Source of the DNA: Pseudomonas mendocina
GTDB lineage: Bacteria; Pseudomonadota; Gammaproteobacteria; Pseudomonadales; Pseudomonadaceae
Direction of reading: 5' to 3'
NCBI GenBank assembly: GCA_037482215.1
Contig: CP148074.1
Span: 2,976,001-3,040,000 of the forward strand
DNA length: 64,000 nucleotides
Made by a program: the position numbers and the translations under genes. Below are positions 46,459-56,132 of this stretch, in pieces (within the stretch, counting starts at the first letter, position 1; every line of letters begins with the position of its first letter). The notes beneath the pieces are model-generated. The model had not been told where the DNA came from. It saw only the letters and a list, made by a program, of their open reading frames with translations, and did no database searches.

Positions 46459-47325
46459 TCAGGCGTCAGCCGCCACATCAGGCAATCCGGACAAGAAGTG
46501 TGGCCCCAAGTAACGCTGGGGAATCTCAAACTCTTCCGGGTAATCAACCTTAACCAAATACAGCCCATAGGGATGAGCCGTGACCCCACCGGCGCGACGC
46601 TCTCGGCGTTCGAGGACTTCATGCACCCATTCCACCGGACGTTCGCCCGCACCGACAGTCATCAGAACGCCTGCAATATTGCGCACCATATGATGCAGAA
46701 ACGCATTGGCGCGAATATCCAGCACCAGTAAACGCCCGAATTCGATCAGCTCAAGGTGATGAATGGTTTTGACTGGCGACTTGGCCTGACATTGACTAGC
46801 CCGGAACGAACTGAAGTCATGTGTGCCAATCAACGTTTTGGCCGCCTCACGCATACGCGCCACATCAAGCGGGCGATGATTCCAAGTCACCTCTTCGGCA
46901 AGATGGGCAGGGCGAATCTGATCGTTATAAATCACATAACGATAACGTCTGGCCATGGCACTGAATCGCGCATCGAAATGAGCCGGCATCTCCTTGGCCC
47001 AGGTGACACTGATATCACCAGGTAGGTTCATATTGCCGCCCATAACCCATGCATGCAGAGGACGCGCAACCGTGGTCTCGAAATGGATGACCTGACCACA
47101 AGCATGCACCATGGCGTCAGTACGCCCCGCGCAACTGATGGTTATAGGAGAGCCACCGGCCACCTTGGTCAAAGCCTTCTCCAGCGCTCCCTGAACGGAA
47201 GGCACCCCAGCAGACTGCCGCTGAAAGCCACGGTACCGCGAGCCCTTATATTCAACGCCAAGCGCTATCTTAAAAACGCCAGCGGCAGCCGATTCGGCTG
47301 CCGCTGTAGTAACACCATCAGACAT
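46459..47325 (-). CDS. truA: tRNA pseudouridine(38-40) synthase
   Basis: 288 residues. The catalytic Asp70 is in AGRTDAMVHACGQVIHF. The position after Ala, Gly in E. coli, is Met here; this position varies in pseudomonads. The C-terminal ANAFLHHMVRNIAGVLM block is intact. The first about 16 residues are a low-complexity extension encoded by a hairpin sequence. TruA modifies U38-U40 in the anticodon stem of many tRNAs. The start follows the fimV stop by three bases. Confidence 0.96.
   Translation of the reverse strand: MSDGVTTAAAESAAAGVFKIALGVEYKGSRYRGFQRQSAGVPSVQGALEKALTKVAGGSPITISCAGRTDAMVHACGQVIHFETTVARPLHAWVMGGNMNLPGDISVTWAKEMPAHFDARFSAMARRYRYVIYNDQIRPAHLAEEVTWNHRPLDVARMREAAKTLIGTHDFSSFRASQCQAKSPVKTIHHLELIEFGRLLVLDIRANAFLHHMVRNIAGVLMTVGAGERPVEWVHEVLERRERRAGGVTAHPYGLYLVKVDYPEEFEIPQRYLGPHFLSGLPDVAADA
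47272..47305 (-). terminator. Terminator-like hairpin inside the truA start, downstream of fimV
   Basis: The minus strand reads an 11-bp GC-rich perfect stem (AGCGGCAGCCG and complement) with a three-base loop, then GGCG and five U. It begins 24 bases beyond the fimV stop and lies within codons about 7-19 of truA. It may attenuate fimV-to-truA read-through. Confidence 0.45.
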
Positions 47326-47328
47326 GTA

Positions 47329-50271
47329 TCAGACCAATTTAGCGATCAGCTCACGGGCTTCCTGTTGCTGACCTTCATTACCTTCGTTGATGACTTCGTT
47401 GAGGATATCACGGGCTCCGTCAGCATCGCCCATATCAATATATGCACGTGCTAGATCAAGCTTTGTAGCGGACTCATCTGCACCCGAGAGGAAATCGAAG
47501 TCGTCGTCTGCATCCAGATCATCAAATGCAGGGAGTTCCGAACCGGTTTGATCAGCCTGCGCCAGATCCACACTGAGCCCATCCAACTCGGCACTGACCT
47601 TATCCAACTGAGCGGCAAAAGTATCGGCCGACGGCTGTGCAGCAGGCTCATCACTTTCAGCCAGATCAAACTCAGCAGCCAGATCAAAGTCATGCTCAAG
47701 TTTGTCTTGGGCTAATGCCTCGGTATCTGGCACTGGTGCAGCTGGAGCGGAAACAGGCTCTACTACGGGCTCGTCATCAAGGCTGAGCAGGAACTCATCA
47801 TCCAAGCTTGCAGCCGTCGGCTGAGCGGGCTCCTCAAGATCCAAACTGAAGTCAGCTAGGTCATTTTCAAGCGTAGCGCCAGTATCGCGCTCGTCGCTCA
47901 GCCCCAAATCAAATTCTAAGGTATCCGCTGTAGCCAGTTCAGCACTCTGGATTTCATCAAACGATGCGGTGAACTCATCACTATCCAGAGAGAGCGCATC
48001 CAGATCAAGCTCAGCGTCAGCTGGAGCCTGTGCAGGGGCTTGCAACTCACGATCAAGCTCAGCCTCAAGATCATCCAAGCTCAGATCAAATGCATCATCC
48101 AGATCTGTAGGCATCGCCTGCACTGGAGCAGCCTCAACCTCCTGCGCGACCGAGGCTGCTGGCTCATCCAGCACCAAGTCATCCAGATTCAACTCATCAG
48201 CTTCTGCTTCTGGGGCTGCGGCCAACGCACCGCCAGCAATTGCTGCAGCAGCCATTGGTGCAACTGAGGGGTATTTGCTCTTGAGCTGATCAATATCAGA
48301 CTGAGCTGCACCCAACGAGCGCAACGCTTCTTCCTGACTGGCAAAGGCGCTCTGCTCGCCCATTTCCGCATAGACTTCCATCAGTTTTAGGCGAAGATCA
48401 GTGCGTTGAGGCTCTTCCTTAATAGCCCCCTCAAGGAGCTCTGCCGCTTGCGGGAAACGGCCATAGGCGATGTAAATATCAGCCTCGCCAAGAACATCGG
48501 CGGTTTGTGCGGTAACCCGCTCATCGCTTGCAGACTCTGCCTGGGCGGTTTCAGCACTGTCATTCAGCCCTTCGAAACTATCGTCCGGCAGCTGCATGTC
48601 GGGATCAAGGTCATCGGGCTTGTCGCTATCAGCAGCGAGGTTTTGCTGCAACTCAGCTTCTTTCAGCGCATTGCGGCGCGAAACAATCATCAGCGCCAAG
48701 AGCAACGCCAACAGCGCAGCTCCACCGGCAAGGCCAAGCCACAACGGGTTGGCCAAAATACTGGCGAGAATATCGTCTTTCGGCGCAGTACTGTCGTCCG
48801 CATCAGCAACAGGTGCTGCCGGGGCAGCTGGAGCGGCCGGCGCCTCGACAACCGGCTCAGCACTAGCGGTCGGAGCAGCAGGTTCAGCGGCGGGCTCTTC
48901 TGCGTAGTTGTAATCTGTTTCGGCAGCTGGCTGAGTTTCTGCTACTTTCGGAGCTTCCGCCACTTCCTCAGCCGGAGCCTCGGTCACTACCGGTGCTGAC
49001 GCGGCAACCGGAGCTTCAGCCGCTGGGGCAACGGCAGGCGCCGCAACAGGCGTCTCGGCTACAGTAGCTGGAGCCACAGCAGGCTCTTTTGGTGCAGCAA
49101 GGTCAGCTTGGAGCTTCGCCAGCTGGCTGTCTTTAAGCTCCATCAGGCGCTGTAGCTTGTCCAGCTGACTTTGCAAGTCTTCAAGACGGCTCTTGAGCTC
49201 TGCACTTTCCCGGCGGCTAGAGTCCAGGCTCTCTTGCGTAACGGCCAGCTTATCGGCCAATGCCTTGCTATCTGCCGACCCTGCCTCGCTACCAACAGCT
49301 GCCTTGCCAGTGTCTGCAGCAACCAGTTTCAGGCTGTCTGTCTGCTCAACTTTTGCAGGAGCTGGCTCAGCCGCAGTACGGCGAGTGGCATCCAATTGTC
49401 GGGCACTGGGAGCTGCTGCAATCCTGCGACCTTCACGCCACGCGTTGTTCTGCTCAGCCACTTGGGCAACCGCATCATTACGGGAACGACTGCGAATCTG
49501 CTCATCACTCGGCAAACGCAAAACCTGCCCGCTTTTCAACCGATTGATGTTTCCATCAATAAACGCCCCAGGATTCAGATCCTGAATCGCTAACATGACC
49601 TGATGCACGTTGCTGTTACCACGGGAGCTTCGGGCTATTTCCCATAAGGTATCGTGAGGCGTTGTCCGGTACTCACTGTCACTCAGCGCCCTCGTTGCTG
49701 GCTTGGCTTGGCTTGGCACGGCTGCGGGAGCAGCGGCACTGGGACGTGGGGCAGGATTTACGGCAACAGCAGGAAGTGGGGAGGATGTAACAGGGGCGGG
49801 CTGAATTCGAGGCGCGGGCGCAGAGGCCACTGGCATCTGGGTATTGGCAGGAATAACGCTTTGCGGGGTGTACAGCGGCGGATCCAATAACAGGGTGTAT
49901 TCACGCAGCAAACGGCCGTTAGGCCATAGCACCTCCACCAAGAAGTTGAGGTATGGCTCGCGCATTGGCTTACTAGAAGTCACTAGAATCACGCTCTTGC
50001 CGTTAGGCTTCACAACAGAGGTGAACTTCAGGTCCGAAAGGAAGTACTGACGGTCAACGCCGGCCTTGCTGAAATCTTCCTGAGAGGCCAGCGCGGGCAC
50101 GAGTTCATTGGACGAGAGGTCACGCGTCTCCAGCAACTCGATCTCTGCAAGCAGCGGCTGATTCAGAGCTGAGCGCAGTGTGACCTCCCCCAGTCCCAGA
50201 GCATGCGCCATACCGGATGACAGTGCCGAAGCAGCTGCTATTGCCAGCACAAGTTTGCGAACCCGAACCAT
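47329..50271 (-). CDS. fimV: FimV, polar peptidoglycan-binding hub protein
   Basis: 980 residues. A signal peptide (about 1-24) is followed by the FimV N-terminal domain (LGLGEVTLRSALNQPLLAEI). A LysM peptidoglycan-binding domain (about 205-262) follows, then a coiled coil (about 335-385), a Pro/Ala/Glu linker and one membrane helix (about 510-530). The long acidic cytoplasmic tail contains TPR motifs, ending in the conserved C-terminal domain (TKLDLARAYIDMGDADGARD). In P. aeruginosa FimV organises polar landmarks, type IV pilus assembly and cAMP signalling. The ribosome site AAGGGATAA precedes the ATG. Confidence 0.97.
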   Translation of the reverse strand: MVRVRKLVLAIAAASALSSGMAHALGLGEVTLRSALNQPLLAEIELLETRDLSSNELVPALASQEDFSKAGVDRQYFLSDLKFTSVVKPNGKSVILVTSSKPMREPYLNFLVEVLWPNGRLLREYTLLLDPPLYTPQSVIPANTQMPVASAPAPRIQPAPVTSSPLPAVAVNPAPRPSAAAPAAVPSQAKPATRALSDSEYRTTPHDTLWEIARSSRGNSNVHQVMLAIQDLNPGAFIDGNINRLKSGQVLRLPSDEQIRSRSRNDAVAQVAEQNNAWREGRRIAAAPSARQLDATRRTAAEPAPAKVEQTDSLKLVAADTGKAAVGSEAGSADSKALADKLAVTQESLDSSRRESAELKSRLEDLQSQLDKLQRLMELKDSQLAKLQADLAAPKEPAVAPATVAETPVAAPAVAPAAEAPVAASAPVVTEAPAEEVAEAPKVAETQPAAETDYNYAEEPAAEPAAPTASAEPVVEAPAAPAAPAAPVADADDSTAPKDDILASILANPLWLGLAGGAALLALLLALMIVSRRNALKEAELQQNLAADSDKPDDLDPDMQLPDDSFEGLNDSAETAQAESASDERVTAQTADVLGEADIYIAYGRFPQAAELLEGAIKEEPQRTDLRLKLMEVYAEMGEQSAFASQEEALRSLGAAQSDIDQLKSKYPSVAPMAAAAIAGGALAAAPEAEADELNLDDLVLDEPAASVAQEVEAAPVQAMPTDLDDAFDLSLDDLEAELDRELQAPAQAPADAELDLDALSLDSDEFTASFDEIQSAELATADTLEFDLGLSDERDTGATLENDLADFSLDLEEPAQPTAASLDDEFLLSLDDEPVVEPVSAPAAPVPDTEALAQDKLEHDFDLAAEFDLAESDEPAAQPSADTFAAQLDKVSAELDGLSVDLAQADQTGSELPAFDDLDADDDFDFLSGADESATKLDLARAYIDMGDADGARDILNEVINEGNEGQQQEARELIAKLV

Positions 50272-50424
50272 AGCGTTATCCCTTGATTATCTTTTTATCT
50301 CAGCCTGCGAGAGTTAATTGAGCGTCGCTGAACTTCCACGCTTAACGTGCTCCCCCGTCCAGCAATGCTTCGAAGCAGTATTGCCAAGCTCGAAAGTTTC
50401 TTCAAATTTCTTGGTAAGTATCTT

Positions 50425-51435
50425 TTACAGATAGTGTTTTATCAATAATTCTGCTAGTTGCACAGCATTTAGCGCAGCGCCCTTACGCACATTATCAGAC
50501 GTAATCCACAAATTCAGTTCAGAACGCTTGTCAAAACCAGAACGCACTCTTCCGACATAAATAGCGTCTTGACCAACTGCATCACCGACAGCAGTCGGGT
50601 AATCATCAGCGTCAACCAATTCAAGAGCAGGCGCGGCCTCTAGCGCTGCCAAGACCTGCTGAAGGTCTATATCACTTTCAGTTTGCAGAGAGACGCTGAG
50701 GCTATCACCAAAGAAAACCGGAACCTGAATACAGGTAATTGCTACATCCAACTCACGCAGACCAAGTAGCCCCTTCAAATCAGCGGCAATCTGTCGCTCG
50801 GTGGCACTATGCCCATCACTTTCAACTGACTCGGCCTGAGCCAGTACGTTGAATGCCATTTGCCGGTCAAACACATGGTTCTGCAAAGGACGTGCGTTCA
50901 ACAACTCCGCGGTCTGCCGCGCTAGCTCACTAACGCCCTCTCGCCCTCGACTCGAAACCGCCATACAGGCTGTGACTGTCACCTGTTTGATGCTGATTGA
51001 CTCAGGTAAAGCAGCGAGCGTGCAGCCAAGAGATATGCTGGCCGGGGTAGGACTTGCCAGCACATAAGGCGCACTCAGCTCATCCAGACACTGTGGATTG
51101 ACTTCAGGCACAACCCTAGGAGCCTGTTCGGGCGCCAGGGCATTGCTCAAGTCGATGACCGAGCAACCCGCTGCACTGGCCTGGGCAGCGTAAGTACGGG
51201 TAATAGACTTGCCTGCAGCAAAAAAGACAATGCGCACGGTCGAAAAATCGAACGTCTGTACATCCTTGACGCGCAGGTTCCGACCTTTAAAGGCCACTGA
51301 TTGACCGGCCGACTCTGCACTGGCGAGCAAATGCAGGTTTGCTAAGGGAAACTCCCGCTCTTCGAGGAGCTGTACAAGCGTTTCCCCCACACTGCCCGTG
51401 GCGCCGATCACGGCGATATCAAATGTCTTACTCAT
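50425..51435 (-). CDS. Aspartate-semialdehyde dehydrogenase paralogue lacking the catalytic cysteine
   Basis: 336 residues. The Rossmann NADP motif GATGSVGETL and the dimerisation domain of the ASADH family are clear (VSSRGREGVSELARQT). Where active enzymes have NCS/T around the nucleophilic cysteine, this protein reads LASPTPASIS, so the cysteine is absent and dehydrogenase activity is unlikely. It follows asd in the same direction, as the Usg-like paralogue does in other pseudomonads. A regulatory or structural role is possible but unproven. Confidence 0.9.
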   Translation of the reverse strand: MSKTFDIAVIGATGSVGETLVQLLEEREFPLANLHLLASAESAGQSVAFKGRNLRVKDVQTFDFSTVRIVFFAAGKSITRTYAAQASAAGCSVIDLSNALAPEQAPRVVPEVNPQCLDELSAPYVLASPTPASISLGCTLAALPESISIKQVTVTACMAVSSRGREGVSELARQTAELLNARPLQNHVFDRQMAFNVLAQAESVESDGHSATERQIAADLKGLLGLRELDVAITCIQVPVFFGDSLSVSLQTESDIDLQQVLAALEAAPALELVDADDYPTAVGDAVGQDAIYVGRVRSGFDKRSELNLWITSDNVRKGAALNAVQLAELLIKHYL

Positions 51436-51496
51436 TGGTCTACGTCGCTAAGCAAATAGGTGCAGCACTGTATAGATCAGACAGGCAAATGCAAAG

Positions 51497-51544
51497 AAGC
51501 GGGCTACCAGACACCGACCTAAGTCAATATCCAGCAGCCCGCTT
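51497..51544 (-). terminator. Long-loop hairpin after asd
   Basis: A nine-pair stem AAGCGGGCT/AGCCCGCTT closes a 30-base loop between asd and its paralogue. No U-run follows, so it is more likely an mRNA-stabilising or partial terminator hairpin. Confidence 0.35.
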
Positions 51545-51579
51545 CAGCGGATTTACTTCGAGGCATTGGCCTCAGCGCA

Positions 51580-52692
51580 TCAACGCTCCAGCAGGATTCG
51601 CAGCATACGGCGCAAAGGCTCAGCAGCCCCCCACAGCAGCTGGTCACCTACAGTGAAAGCGCCCAAATACTGAGAGCCCATGTTCAACTTACGCAAACGA
51701 CCAACAGGCACGCTCAAAGTGCCAGTGACGGCAGTCGGCCCCAGCTCACGGATGCTCGCTTCGCGGTTGTTCGGCACCAACTTAACCCAAGGGTTGTGCT
51801 GGCTGATCAGGCCTTCGATATCCGACAGTGGCACATCTTTGTTCAGCTTGATGGTCAGCGCCTGGCTGTGGCAGCGCATGGCGCCGATACGTACGCACAG
51901 ACCATCAACCGGAATCGGATTCTTGAAGCGACCCAGAATCTTGTTGGTTTCAGCCTGGCCCTTCCACTCTTCACGGCTCTGACCGTTAGGCAGTTCCTTG
52001 TCGATGTAGGGGATCAGGCTACCAGCCAGTGGCACACCGAAGTTATCGACCGGGAAGGCGTCGTCACGCATGGCTTCAGCCACTTTACGGTCGATATCCA
52101 GGATTGCACTGGCCGGGTCTGCCAGCTCATCAGCAACGGAAGCGTTGATCGCCCCCATCTGCTTGATCAGCTCACGCATGTTCTGCGCACCAGCACCGGA
52201 AGCCGCCTGATAGGTCATGGCGCTCATCCACTCAACCAAGCCGGCTTCATACAGACCGCCAAGCGCCATCAGCATCAGGCTGACGGTGCAGTTACCGCCG
52301 ATGTAGTTTTTAACACCTGCATCCAGCTGCTGGTCTATAACCTTACGGTTAACCGGGTCCAGCACGATAACGGAGCTATCATCCATGCGCAGCGAGGATG
52401 CAGCGTCAATCCAGTAGCCCTGCCAACCTGCTTCACGCAGCTTAGGGAATACTTCATTGGTGTAGTCGCCACCTTGACAGGTCAGAATAACGTCAAGGTT
52501 TTTCAGCTCATCGATGCTGTAAGCATCCTTGAGAGGCGCAATTTCCTTACCAATAGCCGGTCCCTGACCGCCAACATTGGAAGTGGTGAAGAAGACAGGC
52601 TCGATCAAGTCGAAATCCCGCTCTTCCAGCATGCGCTGCATCAGCACGGAACCAACCATGCCGCGCCAGCCGATAAGACCTACACGTTTCAT
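51580..52692 (-). CDS. asd: Aspartate-semialdehyde dehydrogenase
   Basis: 370 residues. The NADP-binding N-terminus [18 protein letters not shown] and nucleophile Cys135 in [11 protein letters not shown] identify the gram-negative type enzyme. It reduces aspartyl phosphate to aspartate semialdehyde, feeding diaminopimelate, lysine, threonine and methionine. It follows leuB by 54 bases, with a GC-rich hairpin (CCGCCGG/CCGGCGG at 52717-52736) between them. Confidence 0.97.
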   Translation of the reverse strand: MKRVGLIGWRGMVGSVLMQRMLEERDFDLIEPVFFTTSNVGGQGPAIGKEIAPLKDAYSIDELKNLDVILTCQGGDYTNEVFPKLREAGWQGYWIDAASSLRMDDSSVIVLDPVNRKVIDQQLDAGVKNYIGGNCTVSLMLMALGGLYEAGLVEWMSAMTYQAASGAGAQNMRELIKQMGAINASVADELADPASAILDIDRKVAEAMRDDAFPVDNFGVPLAGSLIPYIDKELPNGQSREEWKGQAETNKILGRFKNPIPVDGLCVRIGAMRCHSQALTIKLNKDVPLSDIEGLISQHNPWVKLVPNNREASIRELGPTAVTGTLSVPVGRLRKLNMGSQYLGAFTVGDQLLWGAAEPLRRMLRILLER

Positions 52693-52746
52693 AACAACTA
52701 CACCTATATAAGCTAGCCGCCGGAGGTACCCGGCGGGCCAGAAAGA

Positions 52747-53829
52747 TTACAGATTGCGCAACGCTTCGACTACAGCGTCACCCATCGCGGCAGCTCCAAC
52801 CTTGGTCGTACCTTCGCTGTAAATATCACCCGTGCGCAGGCCCTGATCCAGAACCTTGCTGACTGCCAGCTCGATCGCATCAGCAGCGGCGCTCTGACCG
52901 AAGCTATAACGCAGCATCATCGATACGGACAGAATGGTTGCAAGCGGGTTAGCAACGCCTTGACCCGCGATATCCGGGGCACTGCCATGACAAGGTTCAT
53001 ACATGCCCTTGTTGTTGGCATCCAGCGATGCGGAAGGCAGCATACCGATGGAACCGGTCAGCATGGAAGCCTCATCCGAGAGAATGTCACCGAACATATT
53101 GTCAGTAACCATCACATCAAACTGTTTCGGTGCACGTACCAGCTGCATGGCGGCATTATCGACGTACATATGTGACAACTCTACGTCTGGATAGTCCTTG
53201 GCCACTTCTTCGACGACTGCACGCCACAGTTGGCTGGAGGCCAGCACGTTTGCCTTGTCTACCGAGCACAGACGCTTGCCGCGCACACGCGCCATGTCGA
53301 AACCGACACGGGCAATCCGACGGACTTCGCTCTCGCTGTAGGGCAGCGTATCGAAGGCCATACGCTCGCCATTTTCCAGCACCTTGCTTTCGCGAGGCTG
53401 ACCGAAGTAGATACCGCCGGTCAGTTCACGCACGATAAGGATGTCTAGACCCGATACAACTTCAGGCTTCAGAGAAGAAGCTGCAGCCAGTTGCGGATAC
53501 AAAATGGCCGGACGCAGGTTAGCAAACAGACCCAGTTGAGAACGAATCTTCAGCAGGCCACGCTCCGGACGGATTGCAGGCTCGATCTTGTCCCATTTCG
53601 GGCCGCCAACAGCCCCCAGCAGAATGGCGTCTGCTGCACGGGCACGCTCCAACGTCTCGTCAGCCAACGGCACTCCGTATTTATCTACGGCAGCGCCACC
53701 CAGCTCGTCAAAGCTCAGCTCAAGCTCCAACTGGAATTTTTCGTTCGCGGTACGCAGCACTTTGACGGCTTCGTTCACGATTTCCGGGCCAATACCGTCG
53801 CCTGGGAGAATCAGAATCTGTTTGGACAT
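52747..53829 (-). CDS. leuB: 3-isopropylmalate dehydrogenase
   Basis: 360 residues from the ATG at 53829 (GAGGAAAG upstream). The N-terminus [20 protein letters not shown], the substrate loop [10 protein letters not shown] and the metal-site block [15 protein letters not shown] are intact. LeuB oxidises 3-isopropylmalate to 2-oxoisocaproate in leucine synthesis. It follows leuD after 51 bases. In several pseudomonads I recall a methyltransferase gene between leuD and leuB; none is present here. Confidence 0.97.
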   Translation of the reverse strand: MSKQILILPGDGIGPEIVNEAVKVLRTANEKFQLELELSFDELGGAAVDKYGVPLADETLERARAADAILLGAVGGPKWDKIEPAIRPERGLLKIRSQLGLFANLRPAILYPQLAAASSLKPEVVSGLDILIVRELTGGIYFGQPRESKVLENGERMAFDTLPYSESEVRRIARVGFDMARVRGKRLCSVDKANVLASSQLWRAVVEEVAKDYPDVELSHMYVDNAAMQLVRAPKQFDVMVTDNMFGDILSDEASMLTGSIGMLPSASLDANNKGMYEPCHGSAPDIAGQGVANPLATILSVSMMLRYSFGQSAAADAIELAVSKVLDQGLRTGDIYSEGTTKVGAAAMGDAVVEALRNL

Positions 53830-53880
53830 GCTTTCCTCAATTCTTCTAATGGGGCGAGCGCCTCGCACTCACCCGACTTA

Positions 53881-54528
53881 TTACTTAATAGCGCCGAACA
53901 GCCACGGGCTGCTCTGCTGATAGCTGCTTTCAAATGCCTTAATGGCTTCAGCGTCCTGCAAGGTCAGGCCGATATCGTCCAGACCATTAAGCAGGCAATG
54001 CTTACGGAAAGCATCTACCTCAAAACTGTATTGCACACCGTCCGGACGGGTTACTGTTTGTGCCGCCAGATCAACGGTCAACTGATACCCGACAGTGGCC
54101 TCAGCCTGCTGGAACAGCACATCCACTTCATCCTCTTTGAGGATGATCGGCAGCAGGCCGTTCTTGAAACTGTTGTTAAAGAAGATATCAGCGAAGCTCG
54201 GTGCGATCACCGCACGGAAGCCATACTCGTCCAATGCCCACGGTGCGTGCTCACGGCTGGAGCCACAGCCGAAGTTTTCGCGTGCCAACAGGACGCTGCC
54301 ACCCTGGTAACGCGGGAAGTTCAATACGAACTCCGGATTAATCGGACGCTTGGAGTTGTCTTGGTTGGGCTGCCCAACATCCAGATAACGCCACTCATCA
54401 AACAGGTTCGGGCCAAAGCCGGTACGTTTGATCGACTTCAGAAACTGCTTCGGGATGATCTGATCGGTATCGACGTTAGCGCGATCCAAAGGTACGACCA
54501 GACCGGTGTGTTGAGTAAAAGCTTTCAT
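53881..54528 (-). CDS. leuD: 3-isopropylmalate dehydratase small subunit
   Basis: 215 residues from the ATG at 54528 (TGAGGACACG upstream). The swivel-domain motif [15 protein letters not shown] and the opening [20 protein letters not shown] are typical of LeuD. With LeuC it isomerises 2- and 3-isopropylmalate. It lies ten bases after leuC, so the two subunits are translated from one message. Confidence 0.97.
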   Translation of the reverse strand: MKAFTQHTGLVVPLDRANVDTDQIIPKQFLKSIKRTGFGPNLFDEWRYLDVGQPNQDNSKRPINPEFVLNFPRYQGGSVLLARENFGCGSSREHAPWALDEYGFRAVIAPSFADIFFNNSFKNGLLPIILKEDEVDVLFQQAEATVGYQLTVDLAAQTVTRPDGVQYSFEVDAFRKHCLLNGLDDIGLTLQDAEAIKAFESSYQQSSPWLFGAIK

Positions 54529-54538
54529 GATCGTGTCC

Positions 54539-55966
54539 TCAGGCCTGGAGAAATTCACGTACGTCAATAAAGTGGCCTGCTACGGCAGCTGCAGCGGCCA
54601 TGGCTGGGCTAACCAGGTGAGTACGACCACCGGCACCCTGACGCCCTTCAAAGTTACGGTTGGAGGTGGAGGCGCAATGCTCACCGCTGCCCAGTTTGTC
54701 CGGGTTCATGGCCAGACACATGGAGCAACCCGGCTCACGCCACTCGAAACCCGCTTCGATAAAGATCTTGTCCAGACCTTCTTTCTCAGCCTGAGCCTTA
54801 ACCAAACCCGAACCAGGTACAACCAATGCCTGTTTCACGTTAGCTGCGACTTTGCGGCCTTTGGCAACTTCAGCTGCCGCACGCAAGTCTTCAATCCGTG
54901 AGTTGGTGCAAGAGCCGATAAACACACGATCCAGACGAATATCAGTGATCGGCTGGTTAGCAGTCAGGCCCATGTACTTAAGTGCGCGCACGATGGAGTC
55001 ACGTTTGACCGGGTCAGCCTCAGCGGCCGGATCCGGCACACACTGATCGACAGCCAAAACCATCTCAGGGGACGTGCCCCAGCTGACTTGCGGCTTGATG
55101 TCTTCAGCTTTCAGCTCGACAACTGTATCGAAGTGCGCGTCAGCATCGGAAACCAGCCCCTTCCACTGAGCCACGGCCTTTTCCCAATCTGCACCTTTCG
55201 GTGCGTACGGGCGGCCTTCCACGTAGGCAATAGTCTTTTCATCAACAGCCACCAAGCCAACGCGGGCACCGGCTTCAATGGACATGTTGCAAAGGGTCAT
55301 GCGGCCTTCGAGGGACAAGTCACGGATGGCACTACCCGCGAACTCAAGCGCATGGCCAGTACCACCAGCAGTACCAATCTTACCGATCACAGCCAATACG
55401 ATGTCTTTAGCAGTCACGCCAAACGGCAGCTTGCCTTCAACACGCACCTGCATGTTTTTCATTTTCTTGGCTACAAGACACTGAGTGGCAAGCACGTGCT
55501 CCACTTCAGAGGTACCAATGCCGTGAGCCAAAGCACCGAAAGCGCCATGAGTCGAAGTGTGGGAGTCGCCACACACAACAGTCATGCCTGGCAGAGTCGC
55601 GCCCTGCTCTGGACCAACTACGTGAACGATACCCTGACGGATGTCGTTCATCTTGAACTCAAGAATTCCGAAGGCATCACAGTTCTCGTCGAGCGTCTGC
55701 ACCTGGATGCGGGACACCTCGTCAACAATGGCGCTTACACCGCCCTCGCGCTCGTCCTTACTGGTCGGCACGTTGTGGTCAGGCGTCGCGATGTTGGCAT
55801 CAATGCGCCAAGGTTTGCGGCCAGCCAGACGCAGGCCTTCAAACGCTTGCGGCGAAGTCACTTCGTGAAGAATGTGACGGTCGATATAGATCAGTGACGA
55901 ACCATCGTCACGACGTTTGACCTCATGCATATCCCAAAGCTTGTCATACAGCGTTTTGCCGGCCAT
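54539..55966 (-). CDS. leuC: 3-isopropylmalate dehydratase large subunit
   Basis: 475 residues from the ATG at 55966 (GAGGATAGG upstream). Aconitase-type 4Fe-4S ligands are in [16 protein letters not shown] and [13 protein letters not shown]. The substrate block [17 protein letters not shown] is present. LeuC with LeuD carries out the isopropylmalate isomerase step. It is the first gene of leuC-leuD-leuB-asd. The probable -10 is TATAAA (55988-55993, minus strand), and a palindromic LysR-type operator lies upstream. Confidence 0.97.
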   Translation of the reverse strand: MAGKTLYDKLWDMHEVKRRDDGSSLIYIDRHILHEVTSPQAFEGLRLAGRKPWRIDANIATPDHNVPTSKDEREGGVSAIVDEVSRIQVQTLDENCDAFGILEFKMNDIRQGIVHVVGPEQGATLPGMTVVCGDSHTSTHGAFGALAHGIGTSEVEHVLATQCLVAKKMKNMQVRVEGKLPFGVTAKDIVLAVIGKIGTAGGTGHALEFAGSAIRDLSLEGRMTLCNMSIEAGARVGLVAVDEKTIAYVEGRPYAPKGADWEKAVAQWKGLVSDADAHFDTVVELKAEDIKPQVSWGTSPEMVLAVDQCVPDPAAEADPVKRDSIVRALKYMGLTANQPITDIRLDRVFIGSCTNSRIEDLRAAAEVAKGRKVAANVKQALVVPGSGLVKAQAEKEGLDKIFIEAGFEWREPGCSMCLAMNPDKLGSGEHCASTSNRNFEGRQGAGGRTHLVSPAMAAAAAVAGHFIDVREFLQA

Positions 55967-55987
55967 CAGCCTATCCTCATCAGCGTA

Positions 55988-56057
55988 TTTATATGCCAGG
56001 GCCAATAGCCCTCTGGCTTATGTGTCAATCCTATGATTTTGAGTTAAATTACTCAAA
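55988..56057. promoter_or_regulatory. leuC promoter and palindromic LysR-type operator
   Basis: TTTGAGT-N6-ACTCAAA at 56038-56057 is a perfect seven-base inverted repeat containing the T-N11-A LysR pattern. It is centred about 65 bases upstream of the transcription start implied by the leuC -10 TATAAA (55988-55993), the usual activation position. The -35 position is poor, fitting an activator-dependent promoter. The divergent LysR gene starts 75 bases to the right. Confidence 0.6.
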
Positions 56058-56132
56058 TTCATATTTTTCATCTTATGGATTCCCACTTGGAATACTTAAA
56101 TCCCCCATCCTCCAACCCGTGAGATAGGCGCC

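Noticed and set aside
47100..47125. Gly-to-Met change beside the TruA catalytic Asp as a defect
   Set aside because: The same position varies among pseudomonads (Ala in what I recall of P. aeruginosa TruA), and the catalytic Asp70 is intact.
51796..55897. Long plus-strand open frames opposite asd, leuB, leuD and leuC
   Set aside because: All are mirror frames of well-supported enzymes on the minus strand.
55967..56132. Leucine leader peptide/attenuator before leuC
   Set aside because: No short ORF with a run of Leu codons and no terminator/antiterminator pair was found; the inferred leader is only about 15 bases.
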